A stretch of 64,000 nucleotides of DNA from Tepidamorphus sp. (GCA_028280885.1 JANQKY010000007.1:62001-126000); one strand, 5' to 3'. Shown: positions 52,242 to 62,839, numbered from the stretch's first letter. A program made the numbers and translations. Notes: generated by a model not told the origin, from the letters alone.

Positions 52242-53957
52242 ATGAGCAAGCTTGTTGCCGATGTCATAGTCGAATCACTTCTGGAGGCCGGCGCGACGCG
52301 CTGCTACGGCATCGTCGGCGACACGCTGAACTACGTCACCGACGCGATGCGCCGCATGAAGATGGACTGGATCCATGTCCGTCACGAGGAAGTGGCGGGG
52401 TTTGCCGCCGGCGCCGACGCCTTCCTGAACGAGACCCTGACCGTCTGCGCCGGCTCGGCCGGGCCGGGCAGCCTGCATTTCGTCAACGGGTTGTTCGAAA
52501 GCCACCGCAACGGCGCCCCCGTCATCCTGATCGCCACCCAGATCGACCGCGTCCAGCAGGGCCTCGGCTTTCCCCAGGAGGTCGACCAGCGCAAGATCTA
52601 CGAGCAGTATTCGGTCTTCTGCGAATACATCTCCCATCCCGACCAGGCCCGCCGCATCGTCGTCATGGCCGCCCAGGCGGCGATCACCAGGCGCGGCCTT
52701 GCCGTCGTCATCGTCAATGGCGACATGACCAAGGAAAAGACCGAGGACGCGGTCCACTGGAAAGTCTCCAATCCAAGCCCGGTCATCCGGCCCGGTGACG
52801 ACGAGCTTGCGCAGATCGCTCAGATGATCGGCGAGGCAAGGAAGGTCACGATCTATGGCGGCTATGGCTGCCGCCACGCCCATGACGAGGTCGTGGCGCT
52901 GGCCGCGAAAATCAAGGCGCCGGTCGCCCACACCTCCCGCGTCAAGCAGTGGCTGGAGCCCGACAATCCCTACAACGTCTCGATGACCGGCCTGATCGGC
53001 GTGAAGTCCGGCTTCGACGCGGTCGAGAACTGCGATCTGCTTTTGTGCCTGGGCACCGATTTCGCTTGGACCCAGTTCTATCCGAAGAAAGCCAAAATCG
53101 TTCAGGTCGATACCGACCCGCTCAATATCGGCCGCCGCACGCCCGTGACGCTCGGCGTCATCGGCGACGTCAAGGCGACGATCGAGGCGCTGCTGCCCTT
53201 GATAGAGGAACGCAGCGATACGCATTTCCTCGACACGTGCCTCGACGAGCATAAGAGAAGCCTGATCGCGCTCGACAAGCAGACGAAGGAGCCGTCTCCC
53301 GACCTGATCCATCCGCAATTCGTCGCCTCAAAGCTCAACGAACTGGCCGCCGACGACGCGATCTTTACGTCAGAAGGCGGCACCACCTTCGTCTGGATGC
53401 TGCGCTATATCCGCGCCAACGGCAAACGCGGCTTCGCCACCAGCCTTTTACACGGCACCATGGCCAATTCCTATCCAATGGCGATCGGCGCGCAGAAGTC
53501 CAATCCCGGCCGCCAGGTGGTCGCCATGTGCGGCGACGGCGGCATGACCATGCTGATGGGCGATCTGCTGACGCTGGTCCAGGAGGACCTGCCGGTCAAG
53601 GTGCTCGTCTTCGACAACGGTTCGCTCGGTTTCGTCGAGATGGAGATGAAGGTCGAGGGCATGCTCGATGCCTATACCGACCTGAAGAACCCGGACTTCG
53701 CCAAGCTCGCCGAAGGCTGCGGTTTCTACGGCGCCCGCGTCGACAATGCCGACGATCTGGAACCGGCCATGCGCGCCTGGCTCGACCACGACGGCCCGGC
53801 CCTGCTCGACGTCAAGGTCAACCGGATGGAACTGGTGATGCCCTCGCAGGTCCATGTCGGACAGGCCGTCTCGACGGCGATGTATGGCGTCAAGGCCGTT
53901 CTCAACGGCCGGCTCGACGACGTCTGGGCGCTGGCGGAGGACAATTTCCTCAAATAG
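52242..53957 (+). CDS. poxB: Pyruvate oxidase/quinone-dependent pyruvate dehydrogenase-type ThDP enzyme
   Basis: 571 residues with three ThDP-family domains. The ThDP-activating glutamate is E49/E50 (VRHEEVAGFAAGAD); the Mg/ThDP motif is CGDGGMTMLMGD...VLVFDNGSLGF. The C-terminal segment MPSQVHVGQAVSTAMYGVKAVLNGR resembles the lipid-binding tail of PoxB. ATG 52242 follows GAGGAAATCC. Expected reaction is pyruvate (or another 2-oxoacid) decarboxylation with FAD and quinone. It may share the transcript of the ABC genes. Confidence 0.8.
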   Translation: MSKLVADVIVESLLEAGATRCYGIVGDTLNYVTDAMRRMKMDWIHVRHEEVAGFAAGADAFLNETLTVCAGSAGPGSLHFVNGLFESHRNGAPVILIATQIDRVQQGLGFPQEVDQRKIYEQYSVFCEYISHPDQARRIVVMAAQAAITRRGLAVVIVNGDMTKEKTEDAVHWKVSNPSPVIRPGDDELAQIAQMIGEARKVTIYGGYGCRHAHDEVVALAAKIKAPVAHTSRVKQWLEPDNPYNVSMTGLIGVKSGFDAVENCDLLLCLGTDFAWTQFYPKKAKIVQVDTDPLNIGRRTPVTLGVIGDVKATIEALLPLIEERSDTHFLDTCLDEHKRSLIALDKQTKEPSPDLIHPQFVASKLNELAADDAIFTSEGGTTFVWMLRYIRANGKRGFATSLLHGTMANSYPMAIGAQKSNPGRQVVAMCGDGGMTMLMGDLLTLVQEDLPVKVLVFDNGSLGFVEMEMKVEGMLDAYTDLKNPDFAKLAEGCGFYGARVDNADDLEPAMRAWLDHDGPALLDVKVNRMELVMPSQVHVGQAVSTAMYGVKAVLNGRLDDVWALAEDNFLK

Positions 53958-53979
53958 CGCGAAACCCCTTGGCGGTCGG

Positions 53980-55947
53980 TCAGTCGAACAGGAAGTCGAG
54001 CGCTTCCGTCCGCGCCGCCTCGCCGGCATAGAAATCCGCGCCTTCAAGCGTCCAGTGGCCGTAGTCATAGACGAGCAGCTCGGTGCGTGGTCCGAGCAGG
54101 TGGCAGGCATCCGCCTTAGGGCAGACCAGGTCCTGCTTGGAGACGAAGATCGCGCCCTCCCGGTCGGCGATGTCGCGCAGGCGCGTGTTGATCCCGTCAA
54201 GGTCGATCCGGTTTTCGGCCGCGATCGCCGGGAAGTCCGCCTTGTGGCCATGCCGGGCGATCAGCTTCGGCGCCGGCGAAAACTCCGCCGTGCGGCCGAG
54301 AATGACGATCCGTGCCTTGGAATGCGCGCCGATCCGCTCGATCGTATCGGCGAGGTTGTCGACCCCGGTCTGCGTCCATCGTGGCGCCAGCAGCACGAAA
54401 TCGGCTTCGGCGGCGAGGCCGTCCTCGATCGTCCGCCGCAGAACCTCGTTGCAACGGTTGATCCGCCGGTTGTTCAGCCCCTTGGTCCGCTCGCGCGGGC
54501 CGATGAAGGGCTGGCATTCGTACTGAATGCTCGCAAACGCGATATCGACCGCCGCGCCCCTGGCCTCGGCAAGGCCCTTGAGCATGTTGATCGCGTCCTT
54601 GCCGTGCGAATCGCCGATCACCAGCAGCCTGACACCGTCGCCGTCGAACCCGGTCCGCCCTTTCAGCGTCTCGGCGAATTGGCGGCTTGCCAGGCGCTTG
54701 TCGTAGATCTGCTGCGCGGTCAGGCTGAACGCCTCCGGCCAGCGCGCCGGCCACCCCCCGGAGGCAACCGCCGTTATGGCGGGCACGAACAGCAGTCCGA
54801 TCAGTACCACGCAGGCCAGCGCGAAGCGTGCCGGCGGCAGTGCCCCCGGCTTCCGCGGGCCCCGGCGGATCGGCGTCTCGACATAGAAGTACATCGCCGT
54901 TGCAAGCCCGACCGAGGCGAGCACCACGATGCCCTGCTCGATGGCGGCAAGCGGCCGGTCGATCCAGTAGGTCCAGAACACGATGATCGGCCAGTGCACC
55001 AGATAGAGCGAGTAGGAGATCAGCCCGAGCCCGACCGCGAGCCGGTTGCGCAGGATGACGCCCGTCCACCTGGCCGTCCCGCCGAACAGCACCAGCGCCG
55101 TGCCGACACAGGGCGGCAGGGCGGCGAGGCCCGGAAACACGGTCTGCGCGTCATAGGCGAAGACCGGCCAGGCGATCAGCGCGAGGCCCGCGACCGTGGC
55201 GATCTCGCCGGCAGGTCCCCCCGCCGCGGCCCGCGCCTTCGGCAATCGCAGCACCCAGACCATCAGCGCGCCGATGGCGAATTCGGTGATCCGGAAGGGT
55301 GCGAGAAAGAAGGCCGCCGAGGCATCGACCGGCAGCCAGATCTCGGTTGCGATAAGACTGAGCAGGCCCGCACCGATCAGAAAGGCCGGAACGGTCCAGT
55401 CCGCGGCGACTGCATGCCCCCGCGCTTTAAACCGGGCCGCGACGACCGAAAGCCCCAGCAGCGTCGCCGGCCAGACCAGATAGAACTGCTCCTCGACGCT
55501 CAGCGACCAGGTATGCAGGAGCGGCTTCACCTCGGCTGCGGCATCGAAATAGCCGCTTTCGAGCCAGAACAGGATGTTCGACACCGACAGCGCCGCCCAG
55601 ATCAGCGAGGTCGCGAACTGCTCCAGGTCGGAGGGAATGAACAGGAAGCCGGCGGCGATGAAACAGCCGATAAAGGTGACGAACAGGGCGGGAAACAGCC
55701 GCCTTGCCCGGCGGATATAGAAGGTCGAGAAGCGGAACGTCCCGGCGTCGAGCTGATCGGCGATCAGCCGGGTGATCAGGAAACCGGAGATCACGAAGAA
55801 CACATCGACGCCGACATAGCCGCCGCCGAAAGCCGAAAAGCCGACGTGATAGAACACGACGGCCAGCACCGCGATCGCCCGCATGCCGTCGATGTCGCGT
55901 CGATAGCCGAGGTCGTGCATCAGAACCGGTCTTTGGCCGCTACGCAT
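53980..55947 (-). CDS. OafA/YrhL-type acyltransferase with C-terminal SGNH domain
   Basis: 655 residues: ten or eleven membrane helices of acyltransferase 3 (RRDIDGMRAIAVLAV, GGGYVGVDVFFVISGFLITRLI), then a periplasmic SGNH-like domain with LLVIGDSHGKD (block I) and YDYGHWTLEGADFY (Asp-His block). It O-acetylates an envelope polysaccharide or lipid. It overlaps the upstream antiporter gene by 8 bp; an ATG nine codons later would abolish the overlap. Confidence 0.9.
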   Translation of the reverse strand: MRSGQRPVLMHDLGYRRDIDGMRAIAVLAVVFYHVGFSAFGGGYVGVDVFFVISGFLITRLIADQLDAGTFRFSTFYIRRARRLFPALFVTFIGCFIAAGFLFIPSDLEQFATSLIWAALSVSNILFWLESGYFDAAAEVKPLLHTWSLSVEEQFYLVWPATLLGLSVVAARFKARGHAVAADWTVPAFLIGAGLLSLIATEIWLPVDASAAFFLAPFRITEFAIGALMVWVLRLPKARAAAGGPAGEIATVAGLALIAWPVFAYDAQTVFPGLAALPPCVGTALVLFGGTARWTGVILRNRLAVGLGLISYSLYLVHWPIIVFWTYWIDRPLAAIEQGIVVLASVGLATAMYFYVETPIRRGPRKPGALPPARFALACVVLIGLLFVPAITAVASGGWPARWPEAFSLTAQQIYDKRLASRQFAETLKGRTGFDGDGVRLLVIGDSHGKDAINMLKGLAEARGAAVDIAFASIQYECQPFIGPRERTKGLNNRRINRCNEVLRRTIEDGLAAEADFVLLAPRWTQTGVDNLADTIERIGAHSKARIVILGRTAEFSPAPKLIARHGHKADFPAIAAENRIDLDGINTRLRDIADREGAIFVSKQDLVCPKADACHLLGPRTELLVYDYGHWTLEGADFYAGEAARTEALDFLFD

Positions 55948-58492
55948 TGGTGGCGGACAGGTCCGCCCCGATCGGATCGCCGCCGTCCGCGCCCTGATCG
56001 GGCTTGGCGCCGAGATTGACCTGGCGCCGCTCCTCGACCACCGCGTCGATCCGGGTGCGGATCAGCGGATTGGAGGCGAGCATCCGCCGGAAATCGGCCT
56101 CCTCCAGCACCAGAAGCTGGCAATAGCCGAGCGCGGTGACATCGGCCTGGCGGCGCTCGCCGGTCAGCACCGCCATCTCGCCGAACACCTCGCCGCGGCC
56201 CAGCTTGAACCCGGCCCGCTCGGTCGAAACCTCGACGGCGCCGGACGATATGAAATAGACCGTGCCGCCCCGGTCGCCCCGCTTGATCAGCCGCTCGCCG
56301 GGCAGCACCAGCCGCGACCGTAAAAGCCCGCAGATTTTCTCCCGCTCCCTCTCGTCGAGCGTCTTGAACATCGGGAACTGCTCGACGAGCAGATGGGTGT
56401 TCAGGCCGAGATCGAGCTTCGGGCGGCGCGACACCGTCTCCCGGGCCGCCGTCAGCTCCCGTTTCAGCGTCCCGTAGAGTTCCGGGCCGATCAGCGCCTC
56501 GTCGCGCAGATCGTCATATTCCTTGGATTCAAGCCGCAGCGCCAGCTGCCCCAGGAAGCGTCGTTCGATGGCTTCGGCATATTCGGGATATTGCAGCTTC
56601 AGGGCGTCCAGGCCATTGACCACCGCGGTCATGCGGATCGACAGGATCTCGCTGAGGATCTCCGACTGCCGGCTGCCGAACATCGCCTTGAGCTTGCCGA
56701 TATCGTAGCGCTGCAACTCCTCCAGCACGATCCGGTTGACGATCAGCCGTTCGATTCGATCGGCGACGCAGCGCTCCAGCAGCCAGTCGAACCCGACCTG
56801 ACGGTGCAGGAAGTGTCCCAGCCGGAAGGCCCGGTCGAAGCGCAGCCGCTTCGCCGCCGTGCGCAGATAGCCGAGCCGCCCGTCGCTGCGCGTCGCATCG
56901 GCCATTTCCTCGGTGCTCGCCAGGAGCCGTTCCATGATCGCCGAGGAGATGACACCGGCCTCGCCGTTCTCCTCGATCAGGTCGCGCTCGTGGCCGATCA
57001 TCGCCACCAGCCCGATCATCAGCCGGTCGCGTTCGGAGACCGCGTCGTCGAGCCCGCCCTCGCGATCGGCGATGTCGGCGGCATGCGAGCGATAGGTCCG
57101 CATCGCGTCCTTGACGACGGTTTCGTCCATGTCGTAGCGCTTGGCCGTCTCCGACACGGTCTCCAGCACCGAGGTGAGCGCCAGTTCGAGGATCTGCCCG
57201 CGCAGCGCCTGATCCCGCGGCGACAGCCGGTCGATCTGCAACAGCCGGATCAGCGGCCTGAGTGTCGTGCCGCCGACGAGCAGGCTGAACAGCACGAAGC
57301 CTGTCGCCAGGATCGCGACGAAGCGCTGGACCTCGGTATCGACGCGGGCGTTTTCGGTGAGCGCCAGCGCCAATGCCAGGGTGACCGCGCCGCGTAAGCC
57401 CCCCCACCAGATGACGAACTTGTAGGCGTTCGAGATCTGCTTGCCGAGCCGCAGCGGATTGACCAGCGGCATCAGGCCGTAGAGCACGACCCCGCGCGCA
57501 ACGAGCGCGGCAACGACGATCACCCCGACCAGCAGCACGTCGACCCATTCCACGCCCAGCAGCAGGTGCGGTACGACGAGGGCGGCGAGCACGAAGATCA
57601 GCGAGCCGGACAGGAAGGCGAGCTGGTCCCAGATCTGTTCGAGAAACTGCCAGGACGCGGGCTTCAGGCGATTGCGGCCGACCGTGCCGACGACGAGCCC
57701 GGCGACGACGACGGCGACGACACCGGAAATATTCAGATAACTCTCGCCGACGACGAACAGCAGATAGGGCACGGCGATCGACAGCGTCAGTTCGGCGGCG
57801 ACGTGACCGCGCATCAGCGGCAGGAGCGCCATCGCCAGCCGCGCGCCGACGAAGCCGAAGGCCGCCCCGCCGATCAGCGCGATCAGGAACATCTCGACGG
57901 CCGACAGGACACTCGGCTCGACCCCGGTCATCAGGATCTCGAGCAGCACGGTGAACAGCACGATCGCGGTCGCGTCGTTCAACAGGCTCTCGCCCTCGAC
58001 GAGGCGGGTCAGCCGGCCCGGCGCACCGAGATCGCGAAAGATCGCCACCACGGCGGCCGGATCGGTGGTCGCGACCACCGCGCCGACCATCAGGCACACC
58101 ACCAGCGTCATGCCCGAGGTCCAGAACAGCGCCAGCCCGATCACGCCGGTCGACACCAACACGGCGATGACGGCGAGGATGAAGATCGGCACCGCGTCCT
58201 CGAGCATCCGGCGGGTATCGATCATCAGCGCCGACTGGAACAACAGCGCCGGCAGGAAGATGTAGATGAAGCCTTCCGACGTGATCGGCACGCCGAGGAT
58301 CAGTTCGGCCGCCGTCTCCATGCCGGTGGTGCGCTGGGTATGCAGGATGTAGCTCGCCGCAAGGCCGATCATCACGCCGACGAAGGCGAGCACCACCGCG
58401 TTCGGCAGGTTCAGCCGCCGCGCAAGCGGCTGCAGCACGCTGATCAGCACCATCAGGCTGGCGATGATCAGAAGGGTGTTGGCAAGCGTCAT
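55940..58492 (-). CDS. Cation/proton antiporter (CPA1/NhaP type) with cyclic-nucleotide-binding domain
   Basis: 850 residues: twelve or more membrane helices to ~420 (VVATTDPAAVVAIFRDLGAPGRLTRLVEGESLLNDATA, the CPA signature with the conserved TDPA and ND pairs), a long helical cytoplasmic region and a CNB domain at ~690-810 (LIKRGDRGGTVYFISSGAVEVS, GRGEVFGEMAVLTGERRQADV with phosphate-binding G-E-x-A). Exchange of Na+/K+ for H+ is probably gated by a cyclic nucleotide, as in sperm-type NHE. Confidence 0.9.
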   Translation of the reverse strand: MTLANTLLIIASLMVLISVLQPLARRLNLPNAVVLAFVGVMIGLAASYILHTQRTTGMETAAELILGVPITSEGFIYIFLPALLFQSALMIDTRRMLEDAVPIFILAVIAVLVSTGVIGLALFWTSGMTLVVCLMVGAVVATTDPAAVVAIFRDLGAPGRLTRLVEGESLLNDATAIVLFTVLLEILMTGVEPSVLSAVEMFLIALIGGAAFGFVGARLAMALLPLMRGHVAAELTLSIAVPYLLFVVGESYLNISGVVAVVVAGLVVGTVGRNRLKPASWQFLEQIWDQLAFLSGSLIFVLAALVVPHLLLGVEWVDVLLVGVIVVAALVARGVVLYGLMPLVNPLRLGKQISNAYKFVIWWGGLRGAVTLALALALTENARVDTEVQRFVAILATGFVLFSLLVGGTTLRPLIRLLQIDRLSPRDQALRGQILELALTSVLETVSETAKRYDMDETVVKDAMRTYRSHAADIADREGGLDDAVSERDRLMIGLVAMIGHERDLIEENGEAGVISSAIMERLLASTEEMADATRSDGRLGYLRTAAKRLRFDRAFRLGHFLHRQVGFDWLLERCVADRIERLIVNRIVLEELQRYDIGKLKAMFGSRQSEILSEILSIRMTAVVNGLDALKLQYPEYAEAIERRFLGQLALRLESKEYDDLRDEALIGPELYGTLKRELTAARETVSRRPKLDLGLNTHLLVEQFPMFKTLDEREREKICGLLRSRLVLPGERLIKRGDRGGTVYFISSGAVEVSTERAGFKLGRGEVFGEMAVLTGERRQADVTALGYCQLLVLEEADFRRMLASNPLIRTRIDAVVEERRQVNLGAKPDQGADGGDPIGADLSATNA

Positions 58493-58770
58493 GACAAGAA
58501 ACCTGCCTCTTGGGGACCTGCCTTATAGGGACCCGCCGGCGGGGCGACGATCCGCACCGGTTTGCGAAGGGTCATGGCGGTCTTTTGCCGAAGGTGCCTA
58601 TTCGACGTCATGGGCCTTTGCAGTTTCTCTTCTTGGGCCAGTCCTATCCCGGTCGCGCCCAACGGCTCAAGGAGGCTGGACAAGAGGGGGGCTCAAGTGG
58701 CGCGGACGATACCACATGCCGGCCGAACCGCGGCATGCGGCTGTTATGGTCCAATCGAGGTGGCGAAATC

Positions 58771-60240
58771 ATGAACGAGCAGGAGAGGGCAAGCGGATTG
58801 CGCCGGATCGGCCTGATCGCCGGCCCGGTCGTTGCGTCGCTCATGCTGCTGGCAGGCCCGCCAGCCGAATTAGGCGCAACAGGCTGGGGCGCGGCGGCCG
58901 TCGCAGTTCTGATGGTGATATGGTGGGTTACCGAGGCCGTGCCGCTCGCCGCGACCGCGCTGATCCCCCTGATCGCCTTTCCCCTGCTCGGCGTCCAGAC
59001 GGTCCAGGCGACCGCGTCCTCCTATGCCCATCCGCTGATCTTCCTGTTTCTCGGCGGCTTCATCCTGGCCCGCGCGATGGCACGCTGGTCGCTGCACCGG
59101 CGCCTCGCGGTCCTGATCGTCCGGGCCGCCGGATCCGGTCCGATGTCGCTGATCGGCGGGCTGATGCTGGCGACCGCGATCCTGAGCATGTGGGTCAGCA
59201 ATACAGCGACCGCGATGGTGATGCTGCCGATCGGCCAGTCGTTGATCGCCGAAAGGGCAGCCCGCCAGGCCGGACAGGACAGCGCCAGCCCCGCGCAGGT
59301 CTCGCAGACTGAGCATTTCGGGGCCGCGCTGATGCTCGGCATCGCCTATGCGGCGACCATCGGCGGCATGGGATCGCTGATCGGCACGCCGGCCAACGCG
59401 CTGTTTGCCGGCCTGATGGAGACCCGCTACGCGACCACGATCACCTTCGCGGAATGGATGTTGATCGGCCTGCCCGTCGTCCTCGTGCTGTTGCCGCTGA
59501 CCTGGATCATCCTGACCCGCATCGCCTTTCCGATCGCCGATCGGCGTAACGCGCCGGAAACGCAGACGCTTGAGCCGCCGGGGCCGATGTCGCGCGAGGA
59601 GAAGGCCGTCGCCGCCATCATGGTGGCCGTCGCGCTCGGCTGGATCCTGCATCCGCGATTGCAGGCCTATATTCCGGGCGTTCAGCTCAGCGATGCCGGC
59701 ATCGCGATCTTCGGCGCGCTGTTGATGTTCGCCGTCCCGGTGCGCTGGAAACGGCTGCAATTCCTGCTCACCTGGGCGGATCTTCGCGATCTGCGCTGGG
59801 ACGTGCTGATCCTGTTCGGCGGCGGCCTGGCGCTGGCCGCAGCGCTCGACAGCACGGGCCTGGCCGCCTGGATCAGCGGATTGCTCGTCTTCCTGGAAAC
59901 GCTGCCGACCTGGCTGATGGTGCTGGCGGTGATGGCGGTCATCGTGTTCCTCGGCGAACTCGCCAGCAACACGGCCATGGCCGCTATGTTCCTGCCCGTT
60001 GCCGCGGCGACCGCCGTCGGCCTGGGCAACGCGCCGCTGTCGCTGGCCTTGCCGGTGGCGCTGGCCGCGTCGCTCGGCTTCATGCTGCCGGTCGCGACGC
60101 CGCCCAACGCGATCGTCTACGGAAGCGGCGCCGTCAGTGCCCGGCAGATGCTGCGCGCCGGCGCCTACGTCAACATCGTCTCGATCCTCGTCGTCGCGAC
60201 GATCGCGGCAACGCTCGGCCCGATGGTGTTCGGCTATTGA
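58771..60240 (+). CDS. DASS-family (SLC13) anion transporter
   Basis: 489 residues, 11-12 membrane helices, with the Na+-coupled dicarboxylate/sulfate family features: WWVTEAVPLAATALIPLIAFPLLG, the first SNT loop WVSNTATAMVMLP and the second ELASNTAMAAMFLPVAAA (SNT motifs form the Na+ and substrate sites), and MLPVATPPNAIVYGSG. ATG 58771 follows GAGGTGGCG; the frame upstream is out of the family. Likely takes up C4-dicarboxylates or another anion. Confidence 0.93.
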   Translation: MNEQERASGLRRIGLIAGPVVASLMLLAGPPAELGATGWGAAAVAVLMVIWWVTEAVPLAATALIPLIAFPLLGVQTVQATASSYAHPLIFLFLGGFILARAMARWSLHRRLAVLIVRAAGSGPMSLIGGLMLATAILSMWVSNTATAMVMLPIGQSLIAERAARQAGQDSASPAQVSQTEHFGAALMLGIAYAATIGGMGSLIGTPANALFAGLMETRYATTITFAEWMLIGLPVVLVLLPLTWIILTRIAFPIADRRNAPETQTLEPPGPMSREEKAVAAIMVAVALGWILHPRLQAYIPGVQLSDAGIAIFGALLMFAVPVRWKRLQFLLTWADLRDLRWDVLILFGGGLALAAALDSTGLAAWISGLLVFLETLPTWLMVLAVMAVIVFLGELASNTAMAAMFLPVAAATAVGLGNAPLSLALPVALAASLGFMLPVATPPNAIVYGSGAVSARQMLRAGAYVNIVSILVVATIAATLGPMVFGY

Positions 60241-60250
60241 ACGATCGCGG

Positions 60251-60287
60251 GCGGCCTTAAGGCCGAGCCGGGATCGGGGAGCCCGAG
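60251..60287 (+). repeat. Half copy of dispersed GC-rich repeat
   Basis: GGCGGCCTTAAGGCCGAGCC followed by GGGATCGGGGAGCC matches the left end of the repeat units at 17043 and 43162. The right half is missing. Confidence 0.6.
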
Positions 60288-60316
60288 CGATGCCGGTGGG
60301 ACTTTGGGCCGGCCCC

Positions 60317-60787
60317 TCAGCCGCGATCCGGGATGACCGCCGTCGCCTCGATCTCGATCATCGCCGACGGTTCGACCAGCCCGACGACCTGCACGACGGC
60401 CATCGCGGGATAGTAGGGGCCGATCTCGTCGCGGTAGATCCGGCCGATTTCGCGCAGGCTGCCGCGATAGGCGTCGAGATCGGTGACGTACCAGGTCAGC
60501 CGGACGAGATGGCGCGGATGGGCGCCGCCGGCCTCCAGGATCTCGCGGATGTTCTGAAGCGCCTGGCGGAACTGGGCGGTGAAGCCCTCGGCGAACCGCT
60601 CCTCTGTATCCCAGCCGACGACGCCGCCGGTGACGACCACCTCGCCGCGCGCCTTCATGCCGTTCGAGTAGCCCTTGGGACGCGCCCAGCCTTCGGGCAG
60701 CAGGACCGTCGGCCGGTCGTCCTCCGCGGACGGCGCGCTGCCGGCCTGCGTCGCTACATCGGTCGCCGGCACATTCGTCATCGACAC
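60317..60787 (-). CDS. RidA-family protein
   Basis: About 156 residues from the GTG at 60787, which has GGAGG 8 bases upstream; a TTG at 60811 would add eight residues. RidA core: NGMKARGEVVVTGGVVGWD, GFTAQFRQALQNIREILEAGG, and the arginine-containing RLTWYVTD plus the C-terminal IEIEATAV. The family hydrolyses reactive imines or enamines. The location in an acyl-CoA operon suggests imine clearance during degradation of an aminated aromatic. Confidence 0.88.
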   Translation of the reverse strand: MSMTNVPATDVATQAGSAPSAEDDRPTVLLPEGWARPKGYSNGMKARGEVVVTGGVVGWDTEERFAEGFTAQFRQALQNIREILEAGGAHPRHLVRLTWYVTDLDAYRGSLREIGRIYRDEIGPYYPAMAVVQVVGLVEPSAMIEIEATAVIPDRG

Positions 60788-60812
60788 CGCATCACCCTCC
60801 AATTCATCCAAC

Positions 60813-62000
60813 TCACCGCGCCGCCGCGGCCGCGTCGGCGGCCTCCGCCGCCTTGACCAACTCGCGGGCGATCACGACCTTCTGCACTTCGGTCGCCCCC
60901 TCGTAGATCCGCAGCGCGCGGATCTCCCGATAGAGCTCCTCGACCTTGACGCCGCTCTTGACGCCGAGGCCGCCGAAGATCTGCACCGCCCGGTCGATCA
61001 CCGTCTGCGCCGTCTCGGTCGCGAACATCTTCGCCATCGACGCTTCGCGTGTCACGCGCGCGGCGCCCTGGTCCTTGGTCCAGGCGGACCGATAGATCAG
61101 CAGGGCGGCGGCGTCGACGCCGGTCGCCATGTCGGCGAGGCCGGCCTGGGTCAGCTGCAGGTCGGCGAGCGGCGCTCCGAAAATCTGGCGCGAGCGCGCC
61201 CGCGCAAGCCCCTCGTCGAGCGCCCGGCGGGCAAAGCCGAGCGCCGCCGCGCCAACTGTTGACCGGAAGATATCGAGCGTCGCCATCGCCACCTTGAAGC
61301 CGTCGCCGCCACCGCCGATGCGGTTTTCGATTGGCACCCGGCAGCCGTCGAATTCAAGCGTCGCCAGCGGATGCGGCGCGATCACGTCGATCCGCTCGGC
61401 AACCTCGAAGCCCGGCGTTCCCGCCTCGACCAGATAGGCCGACAGCCCGCGCGCGCCCGGCGCCTCGCCGGAGCGGGCGAACACCACATACCAGTCGGCG
61501 ATGCCGCCATTCGAAATCCAGGTCTTGGCGCCGTTCAGGCGGACATGGTCGTTGCCGTCCGGCTCGGCCGTCGTCGCCATCGCCGCGACATCGGAGCCGG
61601 CATCCTCTTCCGACAGGGCGAAGGCCGGAATGGCGGTGCCGTCGGCGACGCCCGGCAGGTATTTCGCCCTCTGCTCCGGCGTTCCCGCCAGCACGACGGG
61701 ACCGGAGCCCAGCCCCTGCATGGCGAAGGCGAAATCGGCGAGCCCCGTATGATAGGCGAGCGTCTCGCGGGCAAGGCACAGGGTGCGCACGTCGTGGCTC
61801 TCGCCCGCGCCGAGCGGGGCTGCGGCCTTCAGCCACCCCGACGCGCCGAGCGCTGCGACGATCGACTGGCAGGATTTGTCGATATCGTGATGATCGACCA
61901 GCGGACCGACATTGTCGTCCGCCCAGGTGGCGATCTCCTCGGCAAAGGCGCGGTGCCCATCCTCGAAGAACGGCCAGGTGAGAAAACTCCTGTCGGCCAT
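60813..62000 (-). CDS. Acyl-CoA dehydrogenase
   Basis: 395 residues with the full ACAD fold: [42 protein letters not shown] (signature 1), [43 protein letters not shown], and signature 2 [45 protein letters not shown]. The catalytic base (usually E in YEGxxE) is present in EGATEVQ. It oxidises an acyl-CoA with electron transfer to ETF; two bases from the next gene. Confidence 0.94.
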   Translation of the reverse strand: MADRSFLTWPFFEDGHRAFAEEIATWADDNVGPLVDHHDIDKSCQSIVAALGASGWLKAAAPLGAGESHDVRTLCLARETLAYHTGLADFAFAMQGLGSGPVVLAGTPEQRAKYLPGVADGTAIPAFALSEEDAGSDVAAMATTAEPDGNDHVRLNGAKTWISNGGIADWYVVFARSGEAPGARGLSAYLVEAGTPGFEVAERIDVIAPHPLATLEFDGCRVPIENRIGGGGDGFKVAMATLDIFRSTVGAAALGFARRALDEGLARARSRQIFGAPLADLQLTQAGLADMATGVDAAALLIYRSAWTKDQGAARVTREASMAKMFATETAQTVIDRAVQIFGGLGVKSGVKVEELYREIRALRIYEGATEVQKVVIARELVKAAEAADAAAAAR

Positions 62001-62002
62001 CG

Positions 62003-62839
62003 TCAGTTCCCCTTAAAAACCGGTGTCTGCTTCTCAGCAAAAGCGCGATAGGCGCGGGCGAAATCCTCGGTCGTCATGCACAGCGCCTGGGCGACCGCTT
62101 CCGCCTCGACCGCCTCGTCCACCGACATCGCCCATTCCATCTGCAGCATGCGCTTGGTCATGGCATTGCCGAAGGTCGGCCCCTCGGTGAGCGATTTCGC
62201 GAAGGCCTGCGTCTCGGCGAGCAGGTCGCCTGCCTCGATCAGCCGGTTATAGAAGCCCCAGCGCTCGGCCTCCTCGCCGCGCAGCGCCCGGCCGGTATAG
62301 AGCAGCTCGGAGGCCCGCCCCTGGCCGATGATGCGCGGCAGGATCGCGCAGGCGCCCATGTCGCAGCCGGCAAGGCCGACCCGGTTGAACAGGAACATCA
62401 CCTTGGAGCCGGCCGTGCCGTAGCGAATGTCCGAGGCCATCGCGACGATCGCGCCGGCTCCCGCGCAGACGCCGTCGATTGCCGCGATAATCGGCTGCGG
62501 GCAGTTGCGCATCGCCTTCACCAACTCGCCGGTGAGCTTGGTGAAGCGCATCAGGTTGGCGGTATCCATCTCAACGAGCGGTCCGATGATCTCGAAGACG
62601 TCGCCGCCGGAGGAAAAATTACCGCCCGCGCCGGTGACGACGAAGGCCTTGATGTCCTCGTCATGGGCGGCTGCCCGGAACATCGCGCCGAGTTCGGAAT
62701 AGGAGTCGAAGGTGAGCGGGTTCTTGCGCTCCGGCCGGTTCAGCGTGACGGTCGCGAGCTTGCCGTCGATCTCGAGCTTGAAATGTTCGGCCGCGTAGTC
62801 CTTCAGGGGCAGCGGCACAGTCGCCGGGGTCCAGGTCAC
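62003..62839 (-). CDS. Enoyl-CoA hydratase-family protein
   Basis: 278 residues of the crotonase family: [19 protein letters not shown] (oxyanion/glutamate region, residues ~72-90), [25 protein letters not shown], and [22 protein letters not shown] start with GGAGG 7 bases upstream. Its size and internal D-x-G pattern fit the hydratases of 2-aminobenzoyl-CoA or benzoyl-CoA-type pathways as well as fatty-acid hydratases. Overall substrate unknown. Confidence 0.9.
   Translation of the reverse strand: MTWTPATVPLPLKDYAAEHFKLEIDGKLATVTLNRPERKNPLTFDSYSELGAMFRAAAHDEDIKAFVVTGAGGNFSSGGDVFEIIGPLVEMDTANLMRFTKLTGELVKAMRNCPQPIIAAIDGVCAGAGAIVAMASDIRYGTAGSKVMFLFNRVGLAGCDMGACAILPRIIGQGRASELLYTGRALRGEEAERWGFYNRLIEAGDLLAETQAFAKSLTEGPTFGNAMTKRMLQMEWAMSVDEAVEAEAVAQALCMTTEDFARAYRAFAEKQTPVFKGN

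Noticed and set aside
53854..56019. 721-residue + strand frame over the acyltransferase gene
   Set aside because: Arginine/glutamine/proline-rich antisense shadow; the minus strand encodes a coherent membrane acyltransferase with SGNH domain.
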